The notes under the pieces were generated by a model that ran no database searches, had not been told where the DNA came from, and was given only the letters and a program-made list of their open reading frames with translations. Shown piece after piece: positions 33,091 through 46,400 of a stretch of DNA of 64,000 nt. The DNA comes from Laburnicola sp. R22_1 (taxonomy: Eukaryota > Ascomycota > Dothideomycetes > Pleosporales > Didymosphaeriaceae). The stretch covers positions 1,798,001-1,862,000 of the forward strand of contig JACONQ010000006.1 of NCBI GenBank assembly GCA_014281115.1, in the 5' to 3' direction. A program made the translations under genes and the position numbers. Positions within the stretch are counted from its first letter, which is position 1. Every line of letters begins with the position of its first letter.

Positions 33091-36072
33091 CTTAATAATC
33101 ATCGATTAAACGATATTTCGATATAACGATAGAATTTGCTGTGCACGGATTAATCGTTATAACGAGAGTTGACTGTAGGCGTATATTATATAAACTAAAT
33201 CTGCTAGCTAAAGCTAATACCTACTTTAAGTGCGGCGTAATAGAATATTAAGTAATAGACACAACTGCTAACTATTATAATAACGCTATTACTTTAGTAA
33301 AAAATATTAAGTATTTCTATACTATTTTCTTAGGTCCTATTAATTATAAAGACGCGTAGTATATCTATACTATTTAAATAAATCCTAACTAACTATATAG
33401 GATATATAGATATAATAGCTCTTATAGTAAGTTATCTAAGCCTAATCTTACTAATAACAATCTAGATATCCGTTAAGATTAGGACTATAAGGATAAGAAT
33501 AAGTTATATTCTTAGTAGCTCTAGAGCGAAATTATATAATAAAGTAACAATAATAGTATATATAAAGAAATCTTATAGTAGTATAATAAAAAATTAATAA
33601 GTTTAAATTAGATATAAAACTTAGTCTTAAACTATAGCGTGTGCAGTAGATCTTCGCAATTAATGCAGATAAACTAAACAAAGCTAGATAACTCTAGTTT
33701 ACTTATTTAGTTAAGCTAGCTATATCTTAGAAATAGGTAAAGGCGTAGTAGCTTACTAATACTAAAGCTAGCGTAAGTTTTATTAGTCCTTTATATATTA
33801 AACAATATGCGCTAACCCCTTTCTATTAATACTATCTTGAAACACTTTTCTATATTAACAATAGTAGGAGAAATAACTGCTATTATTGTAATAATTTTAT
33901 TAGAAACTCCTTAGTCGCAAAAGAAATTCATATTAAATAATACTAGCTAAAACTATATAATATTAATAATTCTATTACCTTATATCTTATAGATAATAAG
34001 ATTATAAATAACATTAGTTAAGCAATAGACCTTATAATATAATATAGTACTTACACTAGTACTGTAATATGCTTTATTACTAATATTAGCGTTTTAAATA
34101 GTATTCTAGATATAAATTAGATATTCGCTTATAACTCGCAACTAGGGTTATGTATCTAGTCTATAATATATAATATATAATATTGCCTAGTTTATTACCT
34201 TAAAGACGCGCTACCTAAAACTATATACTACTATAAGCTACCCGCTAGTTTGTTACGTCCTATCATCTTAACTCGCGAGGATATTAGCTTAATTACTAGC
34301 TAAGCAGCTTCTCTAATAGTTATCTATAACCTTAACTCTATTATATAGCTAGAGCCTTATAACTAGAACTAGTTAGGTTAACTACCTAACCTAATAGATA
34401 GAAATTATAACGCGTAAATATTCTGTATAATAATAGGTTTAGGTACTTATAGCTAGACGAATTATAATAAGTTTATAAAAAAGATAGTTAATAAACCGCA
34501 AATAGTAGACAAACTTAAGTATCTACTACTTAATTGGCTGCATAATAAATATTAGTATTTTAATCTAAAGGAGGCTAACAAGTTAGCTCAATATCACCCT
34601 AAAGTTAACTATGCTATTGACCTAGTTAATAATAAAGCACTTTAACTGCATATTTATAGCCTTATATAACTAGAAACTATAGTAGTTAAGAAATATATTA
34701 ATAAAATAACTATGAAGGACTTTTTATAAATAAGTATATCTTAGTACGCATTACCTATTCTTATTATTAAAAAAACTAAAGGGTAAATTACGCATCTATA
34801 TTAATTACTACGCAATTAACGCTATTATAAAGCGTAATTGCAACGCGCTACTATTACTAAAGAATATACTAGTGTGCATAAATACGATGAGATTTATGTC
34901 TATTATAGATATTATTATAGGTTTTAATAATATACGTATTAAAGAGGGTAATAAAGAAAAGATAGCTTTTTTAACTTATTACAGCTTATATAAGTATACT
35001 ATTATGCCCTTTAGCCTTACTATCGCTCCTAGCACTTTTTAGACTTATATTAATAAAACACTATAATAACACCTTAATAACTTTTGTATAGCGTACCTAA
35101 GTAATATGCTTATATATAGTAAGACTAAAAGGAATATATTAGATATGTATAAACTATTGTTAACAAACTAGGGCAAGTAGGCCTATATTTAAATATTAAT
35201 AAGTGTTAGTTTAAGGTTAAGAAGGTTAAGTACTTTAGAATTATCCTAATAACTAAAGATATTAAGACAGATTCTAAAAAGGTATAAGTAGTTTATAACT
35301 AGCAGTTGCAATAGTTACTTAAAAATATATAAGCTTTCTTAGATTTTGCAAACTTTTATTAATAATTTATTAAGAGATTTAGTTAGATTACCTGTCTATT
35401 AACTAATCTTATAAAAGACAATATACTAAAAGACTAACCTATTAAATCTAGCTCTTTTACTACTACTTTTAAGGCGCTTAAATAAGCCTTTGCAACTGCA
35501 CTAGTTTTAGTTTATATTAACCTAGATAAGGAAACCTAGTTAGAAATAGACGCTTCTAACTTTATTACTACTATAGTCCTATTATAGAAAGATAATTAAG
35601 ATATATTATAACCTATTATATACTTATTACATAAAATAAATCCTATAGAATATAATTATAAAATCTATAATAAGAAGCTACTAGCTATAGTATAAGTCTT
35701 TAAGAAATAGAGATCTAAACTATGAGAAACTTAAGATCCCATTAATATTATTACTAACTACTTAGCTTTAGAGTATTTTATAACTAGTAAATAGCTTAAC
35801 TAATAATAAGTGTAATAAGTAGAGTTTCTAGCTAAGTTTAACTTCTATATTTAATACTATCTAGGAAAACAAGGTATAAAACCTAATGCGCTTACTAGGC
35901 GATCTAGCAATCTGCCTAAAGGTAATAACAATACTTGCTAGTAACACTAAGTTTAGATAGTTTTATAACTAGAGATTTTTAAGGGTAAAAGTTTATATTA
36001 CGCAATTGCCGCCGCCTACACTTTATTAGATAAAAGTTATTACTCTAGTATATACCTTGTAACTATACTATA

Positions 36073-38280
36073 ATATATTCTATTAGTAGCCCGGATAGAT
36101 TAGTCTGCTGGACAGTTTTTCTTAGCAACTTTGAGGTCTCTTATAACTTATTATAGAATACTACTAATATTACTTTATAGTAACTTATAATAATCTACTA
36201 TAACTTATAATATACTAAGTTACTATTTAATCTACTTTTTATATTGTGTAGCCTCTTTACGCGGCTATAGTAGCCGCGTAAAGCTAAGGAGTCTTTCTTA
36301 GTAGTATAAACTTACAATAAGACTTCCTATAATATATAATATATTATCTACTATACTATATATAGGCAATATATAGTATACTTATTATAGTTTATAGTAA
36401 AGTATACTATATCTTAAGTAGTACTTTATCTAATTTTTAGTTACTAAGTGCGTACTATTATAAGATAAAGTTAACCTATTATTTTTAGCCTTATAGTAAC
36501 CTATAATAAAATTACTCTAATTTACTATTAATACTATCTAAAAATAAGCTAGTAAGGGTAATATCTAACTTCTTCTCTATCCTTTTATCTATTTAATAAG
36601 TTCTTGCGTTGTGCCTAAACTCTCTATACTTTCTATAGCGGCGTTATATTAAGGAATCTGCCTCTCCCTTACTATTACCTTGCGCCCTTTTTAATAACTT
36701 TACTTTAATACAAGAGTTTTCTACTTCTAAATCTGCTTTCTAAGCAAAGTCTAGCGTTTTACCTTTCTAAATGCGCTTTCTTTTATGCGTTTTTTACTTT
36801 ATTAGAACCTTAATTTGCTTTTTAAGTTTCTTAATATAGGTCTTTTAAAGTACACTATAGTAGAGTATAAGTTTAGCACCTTTTATAAGCTATAAGTAGC
36901 TTAATTTAGTATTAAGTAAAGACTAAATAAAAGAGTTGCGTATAAGATTTAACTAGAATTTAAACTTAAGAGTATTACTTAAGGTTCTAGCTTACTATAG
37001 TATATCTAGTAGGGTACCCTAAGGTAGAGTGTAAATATGTATATTAAGACAATCTACTACTACTAATATATCTAAAAAAATAAGCCTAGAGGCTTTAAAG
37101 GCTTTTATAGTTTTCTAGTATAAATATATTAAAAATATATTATAAAAGGCTAGTAGAAAGCCCTCTTTATTAATATAAAAGACATATTAGCGCGCTAAGT
37201 CCTATATATGCTAAAAGTACTTTAGCATTAGTAGCGCAAAATAGACTATATTAAGTAGCTAGAGAATATAAAATAAGTGCGCTAGTATATAAACTGTTAG
37301 AATCTTTTGTTTTAGATAATAATTCTTAAGATTCTAGAAGTAGTAGCTTTTATAGCTATATAGAATAAGTAACCTCTATAACTCTACTATACGCGGCCTT
37401 GTATACGCGTTAAAGTGCTTTAACTATGCAACTCTAAGCTTATTATTAGTCTAGCTAGTTTTAGAGACTAACAGCTTCTAATTATAGGGGATACTAATCT
37501 TTTTATACTACGCTAAGATATAGACTTGCCCTTTATAGATAATAAAAGGTAGAGTAGTATACCTAGTAGCGTAAATACTCTAAATTACTATAACCTACTT
37601 ATAGTTGCCTAGCTAAATAAGCGTAGATTAAGAATATCTTTCTAAACTAGTTATAACCTTTATTAAGCTAATAACTTCTATCTAAAAGCCTATCTTATTA
37701 AAGTTATAGATATTTTTATTCTACACTCTATACTTGGCTTTTGTGTCCTCTACTAGCTAAAACCACATATTTATAACCTCTAGATCTTTCTATTATATTC
37801 TCTATTAGTTCTTTACTTAATTAAAAGCTATTTTAAGCTTAGGTACGCGCTTTATAAAGCGCTCAGCCTAGTATTATTCTATAGGGTCTCTATACTACGC
37901 AGCTAGCAGTTTAGTAGCTATATCTTCTACTTTACTTAGCTAGAGTGCAAATTCTTATAAATCTAGATTAAGAATATACTATATAAGCGTCTACTCTTTA
38001 GTTATAGTAAGCTTTTCTATGCCTAATTATATATCTACTTATGTAGTAATTTTATTAGTTTAATTACTTAGTGTAGACTTTAGGATATTATATGCTATAG
38101 TAGCGCGTTATAGGCTTAAAATTTGCTTATTCTAATAGGTATAAAGGGCAAGCTTAATTCTGCCTTCTTAATTAGATAATAATGCGTTATATTATTAAGA
38201 CATTATAATTCGTAGTAAAGTGTTGTAGTCTTGGCCAAAACTGTCCAGCGGACTAATCTATCCGGGCTAATAATAATAAA
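36073..38280 (-). mobile_element. Pogo-type DNA transposon A, copy 2 (RIP-mutated)
   Basis: The left end reads ATATATTCTATTAGTAGCCC after TA, matching copy 1 at 6534-8747. The right TIR is recognisable as GGACTAATCTATCCGGGCT (38250-38268), but the outermost 15 bp are replaced by a TAATAATAATAA run. The body is colinear with copy 1 throughout. The minus-strand transposase remnant shows the same landmarks. It splits G4 between RNase H and integrase. Confidence 0.75.
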
Positions 38281-39199
38281 CCTACTACTATAGCTATAAC
38301 AACTACTAAAAAAATAGCGTAATTACTTAAGGACGTTAAGACTACTTACAACTCTAATAAGATAGTTTAGGATATTATTACTACTATTAAGGCTAAAATA
38401 TAACAGTTGCTAGAGCAGCTTCTTAAGTAGAAACTTAGAATTAAAGTTATAAGTTATTAACTAAGTAATAGTTTGCTGTATGTTAAAGACTAACTATATA
38501 TTCTAAATAATAAAGAACTTTATACGCAAATTCTTAAGTAGGCCTATAATAGTATTACTACTAAATATATTAGTTATAAGAATACTTATAAGTGTGTTAG
38601 TTACTAGTATTACTAGCTATATATAACGCATATTATTGTTCACTATATTTACGCCTATATATTTTACTACTATAATAAACTATACTATAATACTAAATAC
38701 AGTTTACTTTATCTACTGCTAATCCTAGACTATTGCTAAAAGTTAATCTTAATAGACTTTATTATTAGCTTGCCACCTTACTATAATAATAATAAGATTT
38801 ATATAGCTATTATAGTTATTATAGACTAGCTTAGTAAGAAAAAGAAGTTTATTCTTATAGTTAAGATTATAGTAGAGATAGTTATAGAGGCCTTTATTAT
38901 ATATATCTAGCGTAAGGAGGGTTTCCTAAAGAATATTATTAGGAACTATAATTAATAGTTTATATACTACTCTTAAAAATAACTTTATAAACACCTTAGC
39001 ATAAAGCCGCAACTATCTACTAGTTAGCATTTTACAACTAATAGTTAGATAGAGATTACTAACGCTATATTAAAGAAGTACTTATGTGCATATATTAACT
39101 ATTAATAGGATAATTAGGTCTTATACTTGCCTATAGCAAAGTTTATTACTAACTTATTAGTTAGTAAGTTAACTAAAGTAGCACCTTTTATTACTACTA

Positions 39200-41052
39200 A
39201 CCTAGATTATAAGCGAGTCGCCCTTACAAGCAAGTCGCCCACCTTGTTAGCTTTCTACGACGCGTCACCTACAAACTACAATGGCTCAACTAACTTCTAC
39301 TTAATTGCCCTGCAACGAAGCAGATATCTACCTTGCTATCCTAGCTATTAATCAGAACCAAATTTAGACTGTACGAGAGGCTGTACGGGCTTATAATGTC
39401 CCCCAATCAACCCTGCGCAACCGACGCGCCGGAAAGCCTGCGCGACGCAATTGCCAGCCTAACTCAAGAAAGCTTACTAAGCTAGAAGAGGAGGTGATTA
39501 TCAATTATATACTTAATCTAGATTCGCGAGGGTTTGCGCCTACTCTAGAAGCTGTGCGGAATATAGCAGATAAGTTGCTCGCTGAGCGCGGCAGTGGCCA
39601 GGTTGATTAATAGTGGCCTAGAAACTTTGTCAAGCGAACAGACAGCCTTACTACGCGGTTTAATCGACTGTACAACCACTAGAGAGCGCTCTACAAGGAT
39701 CTAGAAGCTATACAATACTAGTTTAACCTCGTAGCGCGTACAAAGGCCACCTACGGTATCCACAACAAGGACACCTTCAACTTCAACAAGACTGGCTTTC
39801 TAATAGGCAAGATATCCTCCTAGCTAGTTGTTATAGGATTAGAGAGACGTAGCTGGCCAAAAGCAATCCAGCTAGGTAATCGCAAATAGGTCATAGTAAT
39901 CTATAGAATTAACGCTGCTAGGTGGGCAATCCCGCCCTTTGTTATTTTCGCTGGCCAGTATCACCTCTCTGCCTAGTATGAGGGCGAGGATATACTAGGC
40001 GACTAGACTATTAAGCTTAGCGACAATAGTTAGGCTACTAATAAGCTTAGTATTGCCTGGCTACAGCACTTTATTAAGCATATAGCAGCGCATAGGGTAG
40101 GCGCGCGCTAGCTACTTATACTTAACAGCTATAAGAGCCACAAGTCGCTCAAATTCTAAGAAATCTACAAGGATAACAATATCTATACTCTCTGTATGCC
40201 GCCACATTCGTCGCACCTCCTACAGCCGCTAGACGTTGGCTGTTTCTCGCCATTAAAGCGGGCGTACGGGTGCCAAGTGTCGAGCCTAATACGCGACTAT
40301 ATTAACTATATCACTAAGCTTAAGTTCCTACCTACCTTTTACGCTGCCTATAACTAGTTAATTACAAAGAAGAATATCTGCGCAAGCTTTTAGGGCGCTA
40401 GACTAGCCCTACACAATCTAGAGGTAGTAATCTTGAAGCTTAATATTAAGCTAAGGACGCCGTTGCTTGCAACCCTACTAGAGGCTATATAGAAGGCTAA
40501 AACACCTAGCAATGTGCGCAAACTAGAGGCTTAATCAACGTTGATTCGCGAGCGGATTTGCGCGCATAAGAGCTTGTCACCTGCTTCTATTATTAAGAGG
40601 CTTAATTAGCTAGAAAGAGGCTCTTCTAAAGCAATGCATTAAATGGCGCTTATGCGCGAGCGAATCTTAAGCCTTAAGAGAGCAAATAAGGCCGCTATAA
40701 CGCGCAAGAATTGCAAAAAGAAGCGGATCCAGAAGTAAGGCACCCTATTAAAGGCAGAGGGAGAGGATATTATTACTTAAAGGGCTATTAAGCAGCAACT
40801 TAAGGGAGAAACGCGTCAAGACAAGGCGCGATTAGGTACGAGCTAGCAGGCCTTAGCGCGCTGCGGTCGCTGCAGAGAGACTGGCCATAACTCACAAACG
40901 TGTAAAAAGCGTACTATAGATACTACTTAAACTAGAATAGCTCTTATATTAATATTATTTTATTGCGTTGTGGATATATAGGCTATAAAAGGTTGAGAGA
41001 GTTAACAAGGTAGGCGACTCGCTTGTAAGAGCGACTCGCTTATAATCTAGGT
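39200..41052 (+). mobile_element. Pogo-type DNA transposon B, complete with TIRs
   Basis: The element is 1,853 bp with inverted repeats of about 50 bp starting ACCTAGATTATAAGCGAGTC, flanked by TA (39198-39199 and 41053-41054). Each TIR contains the near-duplicated submotif GCGAGTCGC, a possible double transposase site. The TIRs are GC-rich compared with the surroundings. It is inserted in the G4 integrase frame, which continues directly on both sides (FITTNLDYK before, LDYK-like chromodomain region after). Length is typical of Fot1/pogo elements. Confidence 0.9.
39281..40930 (+). pseudogene. Pogo-family transposase, full length with about twenty premature stops
   Basis: One frame of 549 codons runs from the ATG at 39281 to TAA at 40928-40930 without frameshift. 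In order are an N-terminal psq-type helix-turn-helix (TVREAVRAYNVPQSTLRNR, about 39,370-39,425), a CENP-B-like domain (NLDSRGFAPTLEAVRNIADK, about 39,515), and the DDE domain with FNFNKTGF (about 39,780), LILNSYKSH (about 40,115) and LQPLDVGCFSPLKRAY (about 40,215). A terminal zinc finger CGRCRETGHNSQTC lies near 40,865-40,903. The first two catalytic Asp read Asn and the third is kept. Nearly all stops are TAG/TAA where Gln or Trp is expected. The protein is dead but its organisation is complete. Confidence 0.85.
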
Positions 41053-41800
41053 TAAGGGCTACTTAGTACTTACTACGCGATAGTATAGAACCTATATAAA
41101 TATATAATATTAAGTTAGTAAGTAGGAATATTAGCGCGTAGATAACTTTATTAACTTTCTTACCTACTTATATAACTTTCTATATAATAATTTATAATAG
41201 GCGTAAGTTAAATAAACTAAATACGCTAACGTAAAGCGCGCGCTAGCACTATTTTTAAGGTTAGTAATAAGGTAATATTAGACGCGCATAATATTAAGAC
41301 TAAAAGGCCTAGCTTTTTATTAGATTATAAGAATAGGGGACTCTTTTATATTATATAAATTATTAATAATATAGTATATAAGCTTAACCGACCTAAGGAA
41401 ATAGACTATTTATATAATATTTTCTACCTATAGCTACTACACCTATAAAATAAGTAATCGCTTAATAGTTAGATATATAATAAGAATAATATACCACTAG
41501 ATAAATATATAGATAAGGAGTATAAGGTAAAGACTATACTTATCTACTAGTTAAATAAGTTAAAAAAGGACTTATACACCCTAGACTACAGCGTTATAGA
41601 ATATAAGGTTATATAAGATAGATTTAATAACTCTATCTAGAAGTCTTACTATAACCTACTTAATTGCCCTTAACTTATTGCTAGTTTTTATACTAAGAAT
41701 CTAAAGAAGCCTACTATACTATATAACTTTAATAAGCTTATTATATATTAGAATATTATTACGTATCTTGCCGCTGCTATTCTTATTACAGACACCCGCT

Positions 41801-43008
41801 TAGATATCTAGAGATAAATAGATATAGGCCTTAAGTTAGTAATAGATAGTAGTCTTCCTTAAAACTCTCTTTATAGTAATTCTCTTAGCAAGGCAGCTTA
41901 TATTATCTTACGCAATAATAACCCTAGCGATAATAGCTACTTTAATATAATAACACTAATAGATATTAATAAGTTAGATTAATAGATTAAATTTATAGTA
42001 ATTACTATTAGATTATAGTAAAAATTATAATAATTAGAAATAGAGTGTAATAAATTATAATAGAGCGTAATAGAGTACAATAGTTATATAGAGATTAGTA
42101 TATAATTATATAGAGATTAGTATATAGTTATAAGAATCTTAGTAATACTAGAGTTGCTACTATAAAGAGAGAAGAGAGAGGTAGTATTACTAATCTAAGG
42201 TGCGATCTCCTCGCTTACGTTATCCTTAGCTATTTCCCTTTTAGGGCTAGTATAGTTTTAAGCAAGGTTCTAAGCAAGGCTATATATATAGCCTGCCTAC
42301 GTACCCACCTTATATAGGTATTACTACTATCTTATATTTAAATTCGAACTACTAGTTATCTTATATATATTATAATAATCCCTATAGTACCCTTATAACT
42401 ATAAGCTATTCCTTTTTATATTAATAAGTACGTACTATTTCTTATAAGTAGAATAAAAGTAATATATACTAGATACACTATCGCTCTATTACTATATTAA
42501 GATTATTCTTAATAAATTTTCTACTATTTCTAAAGAAGTACTCGCTATTACTAAAAGTATATATTAAAGATTTGCACTACTATTATTAAAGTAGCTATTA
42601 AAGTAACTATACTAGAGTACTATTCTATTTATTAGATACCCTTTTAGCGTAAGGAGTAGGTATACTTAACTATTTATAAAGCAGTCCTAATATACTAGTT
42701 AGGTTAGTAGCTTATCTAGTTTGCAAAGAACTGTAAAGCTAAATTCCTACTCTAGTAGAAATAATTACTCCTTATTAGTAATAGAATTATTTAGTAGAAA
42801 ATATAAAAGAAGAAGAATAAGATATTTATTAATAAGCTATATAGTAGCAAAAGCATTATACAGATCTATAAGATTCTCCTAACTATTATTGCTATTAAGT
42901 TAGCTTATCTAGTGCGTAAGCGTAGATAACTAATAATAGTAGTAGTAATAAGCTAGGTATGCTATATAGAGCGTAAGTAAATCTTATATTAAGACTAGAA
43001 GCTTATAG
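41801..43008. other. Unclassified stretch between G4 and G5
   Basis: A+T-rich, with repeated TATAGAGATTAGTATAT units near 42,090-42,130 and a somewhat GC-richer section at 42,180-42,300 followed by a TATA-like run. A Lys-rich open stretch lies near 42,740-42,850 on the plus strand. The section may hold the G4 3' LTR, but no matching partner was found. Confidence 0.35.
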
Positions 43009-43160
43009 TGTGAGAGAACCCAGTCCTAATTAAGACTTAGTAGAAAGATAGATTAAGTTTTTTTATGTGCCAGAAGAAAGAAACCGCCTATTAAATCCTT
43101 AAGAGCCAATTAGGCACCGGCTTACTATGTGACCTGTGTAGTAAAGTTTATTCTACTATA
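43009..43160 (-). repeat. G5 LTR (3' LTR relative to gag-pol)
   Basis: A 152-bp direct repeat of 57002-57153. Both start TGTGGGAGAACC or RIP variants of it: one copy has changed the first G of the triplet, the other the second. Confidence 0.85.
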
Positions 43161-43466
43161 TACCTTTCTACCTATAGAAGCTTGGCCCTATTAAGCTTTA
43201 TACTAAATACCCTTCTAGAAAATACTCTAAATATTCTATAGCACCTCCTACTAGTAAGTAGAGGTTAGGCCTGCCTTTAATAGCAAGCTTCGCTAATTAC
43301 CTAGCATTATATAACCTTAAATAATAGCCCACAAATACCTACCTATTTTTATTACTAACCTATCTATTCCACTTACTCTTCGCACTCTTATAATTTTCCT
43401 ATAGTTTAGCTTCTCGTTCTCCTAAACCCTAAGCCATTCTTAAGCCTTTACTTAGCCTGCCTTATT

Positions 43467-46400
43467 ATGCCTCCCTATTTTTAGATTGACTATACTCTAG
43501 GTGCCTATGCATCTGACTGCCTTAGTTCTAGTAGTAGTAGCAGCGGTAGCAAGCCTCCTTATTAAGGCGACAATAGTGTAGACTCTAGTAGTTTTAACCT
43601 CCTACTAGTGCCTAAAAAGCCCTCTATTAGTGTATTTATTACCTTCTTGTCTCTGTGTAAGTCCCTTACACTCTAATAGTCTCTTAGGCTAATCTCTAGA
43701 AAGTGATTCCTCTCTTAGACGCACGTATTAGCTTTAACGTTATGGCCTAAGTTTTTGTAGCCCTTAGGCAGAGCGTTAGTAATAATAATAACCTGCCTTA
43801 CGGTTTGCAATCCTAAGTAAATAATTAAGATAATTTTATATTTTAGTTAGACTATAACCCTAATAAACTTATAATTAACGTCTTGCTTTTTTATTTTCTC
43901 TACTATAGTTAGGAAGTGCAATAATACAACACTAAGGATAAGCGAGTTGCATTTTACTAGGCCTAATAGTCTAAATTATTAAATAATAAAGGCTCTTATC
44001 CTATATACCTACTAAGCCTATTCGCCACTACTACCTAAGGATGTATTAACTTTACCTATTCCCCTATTATAGGCGATAACACTCTATCCTATAATAGATG
44101 CCTACTAGCACAGCGTTAGTATTTCTAGTTCACTAATAATAATATAGAATTACTATTTAGTGGCGTATATATAGCCTGCTATATCTGTAATAAAAGTGCC
44201 CTATACTCTTTTATTCTAGGTATGCCACACTATTCCTCTCTTTATAGGCGTATACCCTAAATACCTCTTAAGTTAACTATTAAATAGGCCTTTATCCTTT
44301 ACCTTTTAATTCTTTTTCTATGCGTTAAGCACGCGTTATAAACCTTAATACTTAAACCTAAGTAACACTTAGCTCCCTAGAAGCGATATTTATATTTAAG
44401 GGCCTTATAATTAGCAATAACCTCGAATGTCTACCTTAGTTAACTCCTAACTTTCTAATTCTATGTCCTTTAGCTTTGCTCTTAAATACTATTTATTTAG
44501 CTTCTTCCTAATCTTCTTCTTATATAAGCTTTACTACTATGCATACTTATACTTCTAACTAGTCTAGAGCACCTACTTACTAGGCTACTCTAGAGATAGG
44601 CCTATTAGCTTTTTAGATAGTTCTAGCACTACTTCTAGCCCTTGTCCATTATGCAACTACAATTTATACATTCTAAGAAAGGAGAAGAGCTTTAAGAAGA
44701 CATTAGGCACGCTTTAACTATTAGCCTAATAGTTCTTCTTCTCCTTATAATACTAATATAGAGAATAAAGCCTAGACTTAAGTTTTCTAAAAGTTATAGC
44801 GCTTCCTAAAGTGGGACTTCTTTTAAAGGCTGTTGCAGGATCCTTAAGTTTAGACTAGAGTTACTTAGGCTTATAGGTTCTATAATAAGTATAAGGAGAA
44901 AAAAGAGTAAAAGAAGAGTAGTAGTTTTAGCCTATAGCTTGCTAGTAATAGCTGCAAAAGTCCTTTTTTACCTAAGGACTACTTAGGCTTTAGATAGCTT
45001 ATTAGTACTTAAATGTATTCCTTATCCCCACTATACTCTACTCTTTTTCTTATAATACTATATCTTTCTATTTGCGCCTATAAGCTGTTTGCTCTTTAAT
45101 TACTATTTATAAGTACTTAATTTGCCCTTAGAGTTTCTTGCTAGTAGTAATATAGTCGCACTTTTCTTAAAGGGTACTGCTACCTATTACTAGTCTAGAA
45201 GCGGTGTTTGCGCATACGCCTTACCTGCCATAACCTAATAGAGCCTTATAGCCGCTTAGAGTATATAACCTACTCTTTATATCTTTCTACTTCTCTTCTT
45301 ATTCTACTATTTTAATTCTCTTGCCTAATAGTCTTAACCTTCTTTTTAACTATAGCTGCTATTAACTTCTCCTTTAGTAGCCACGCCTCTAGTGCTAGTA
45401 ATAACAATAATAGTAATAGCAAGAAAAGCGGCTAAGGCTTATAATAGCCCTTGCTGCCACCTATTAATAACACTCTATAACTGCTCCTATTCTGTTATGC
45501 GTATGCCTACTCTAATTGTCCCTTAGCTTGCTAACTTGTGCCCTAGTTATTACCCTCTTAATTTAGCTATGCAACTTTAGTACTATTCATAAGATTATAA
45601 GACTCTTACGCGATATTTACGCTAAGTATTTATTATTAGGCTACTTTGTATAGTTTGCTTAAGGTATAGGCAGCTTTAAAATTAACCCTAATTCTATTAA
45701 TAATACTTCTATCGCCTACACTATCCTATTCTATTAGCTATACTAAGCTATTCTTATAAAAGATATAAGTACTAATAAATAGAGGCGCAATTACTTTAAA
45801 TAGCGCTTAGTGTCTAGTTATACTCCTTATATATCTTATTTTTTTATCCTTCTCTTTACTATAGACTAAGGCTATATTAACTATAATTCTAGTACAGCTA
45901 AGAGTAATTATAATTAAGCCTATAGGGCTTGTGTTTAGAGTTATTGTCCCTACTTTTAGTATATTAATAGTAGTTAGCGCCTTCTCCTTAAGGGCTGCTG
46001 CGTTCTATACTAGACAATTTTCTAATATTAGTAGTGCTCCTTTAACCGTCATAGTAAGCCTAATTCGCTCTTAACTAGTTCCCTATTACTAATCTACCTG
46101 CCTAGCTTTATTCTCTCTAGTATCTGCTATAAACACTTAAGCTAATTCTTTCTAGCAAAGTTATTAGCAAGTGCGTAAGCTGCAGACAAAGCGACTAGAA
46201 GTAAATACCTATATCTATAATAGAATTAGTAAGCTGCTTAGTTCTAGTAATACTGCCATAATGCTTCCTACTAGGCATCCTAGCAGGCCTTATTTAATTG
46301 TTAAGAGTTTCTTAGAGGCGCCTAATTCTCTATTAGGCACTAATTCTAATATTGCTAAGCCTTCCCTATGTATACCCCTCTTTAGGTATTATTACGCCTA

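Larger units (their letters stand above)
31336..33175 (+). mobile_element. Tigger/pogo-type DNA transposon, lightly mutated
   Basis: The element is 1,840 bp with inverted repeats starting CAGTCAACTCTCGTTATAAC on the left and the exact reverse complement on the right, flanked by TA (31334-31335, 33176-33177). CAGT termini and TA duplication are typical of pogo/Tigger. Composition is close to genomic average and only eight premature stops are seen, so this looks like one of the youngest insertions in the nest. It interrupts the gag region of G4. Confidence 0.9.
30400..41800 (+). mobile_element. Gypsy-type element G4 interrupted by three DNA transposons
   Basis: A plus-strand Ty3/Gypsy element can be pieced together around three insertions. 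gag with a CCHC-like knuckle (CYYCNNFIRNS, about 33,870) is on the right of the Tigger-like element. Reverse transcriptase lies at about 34,800-35,300 (YTIMPFSLTIAPS, then AYLSNMLIYS, where both usual catalytic Asp are lost). RNase H follows to about 36,070. Integrase core lies at 38,285-39,198 on the far side of pogo A copy 2. The integrase tail and chromodomain-like end lie at 41,053-41,750 beyond pogo B (LDYKNRGLFYI). LTRs were not found, so both ends are estimates. All frames carry many stops. Confidence 0.65.
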
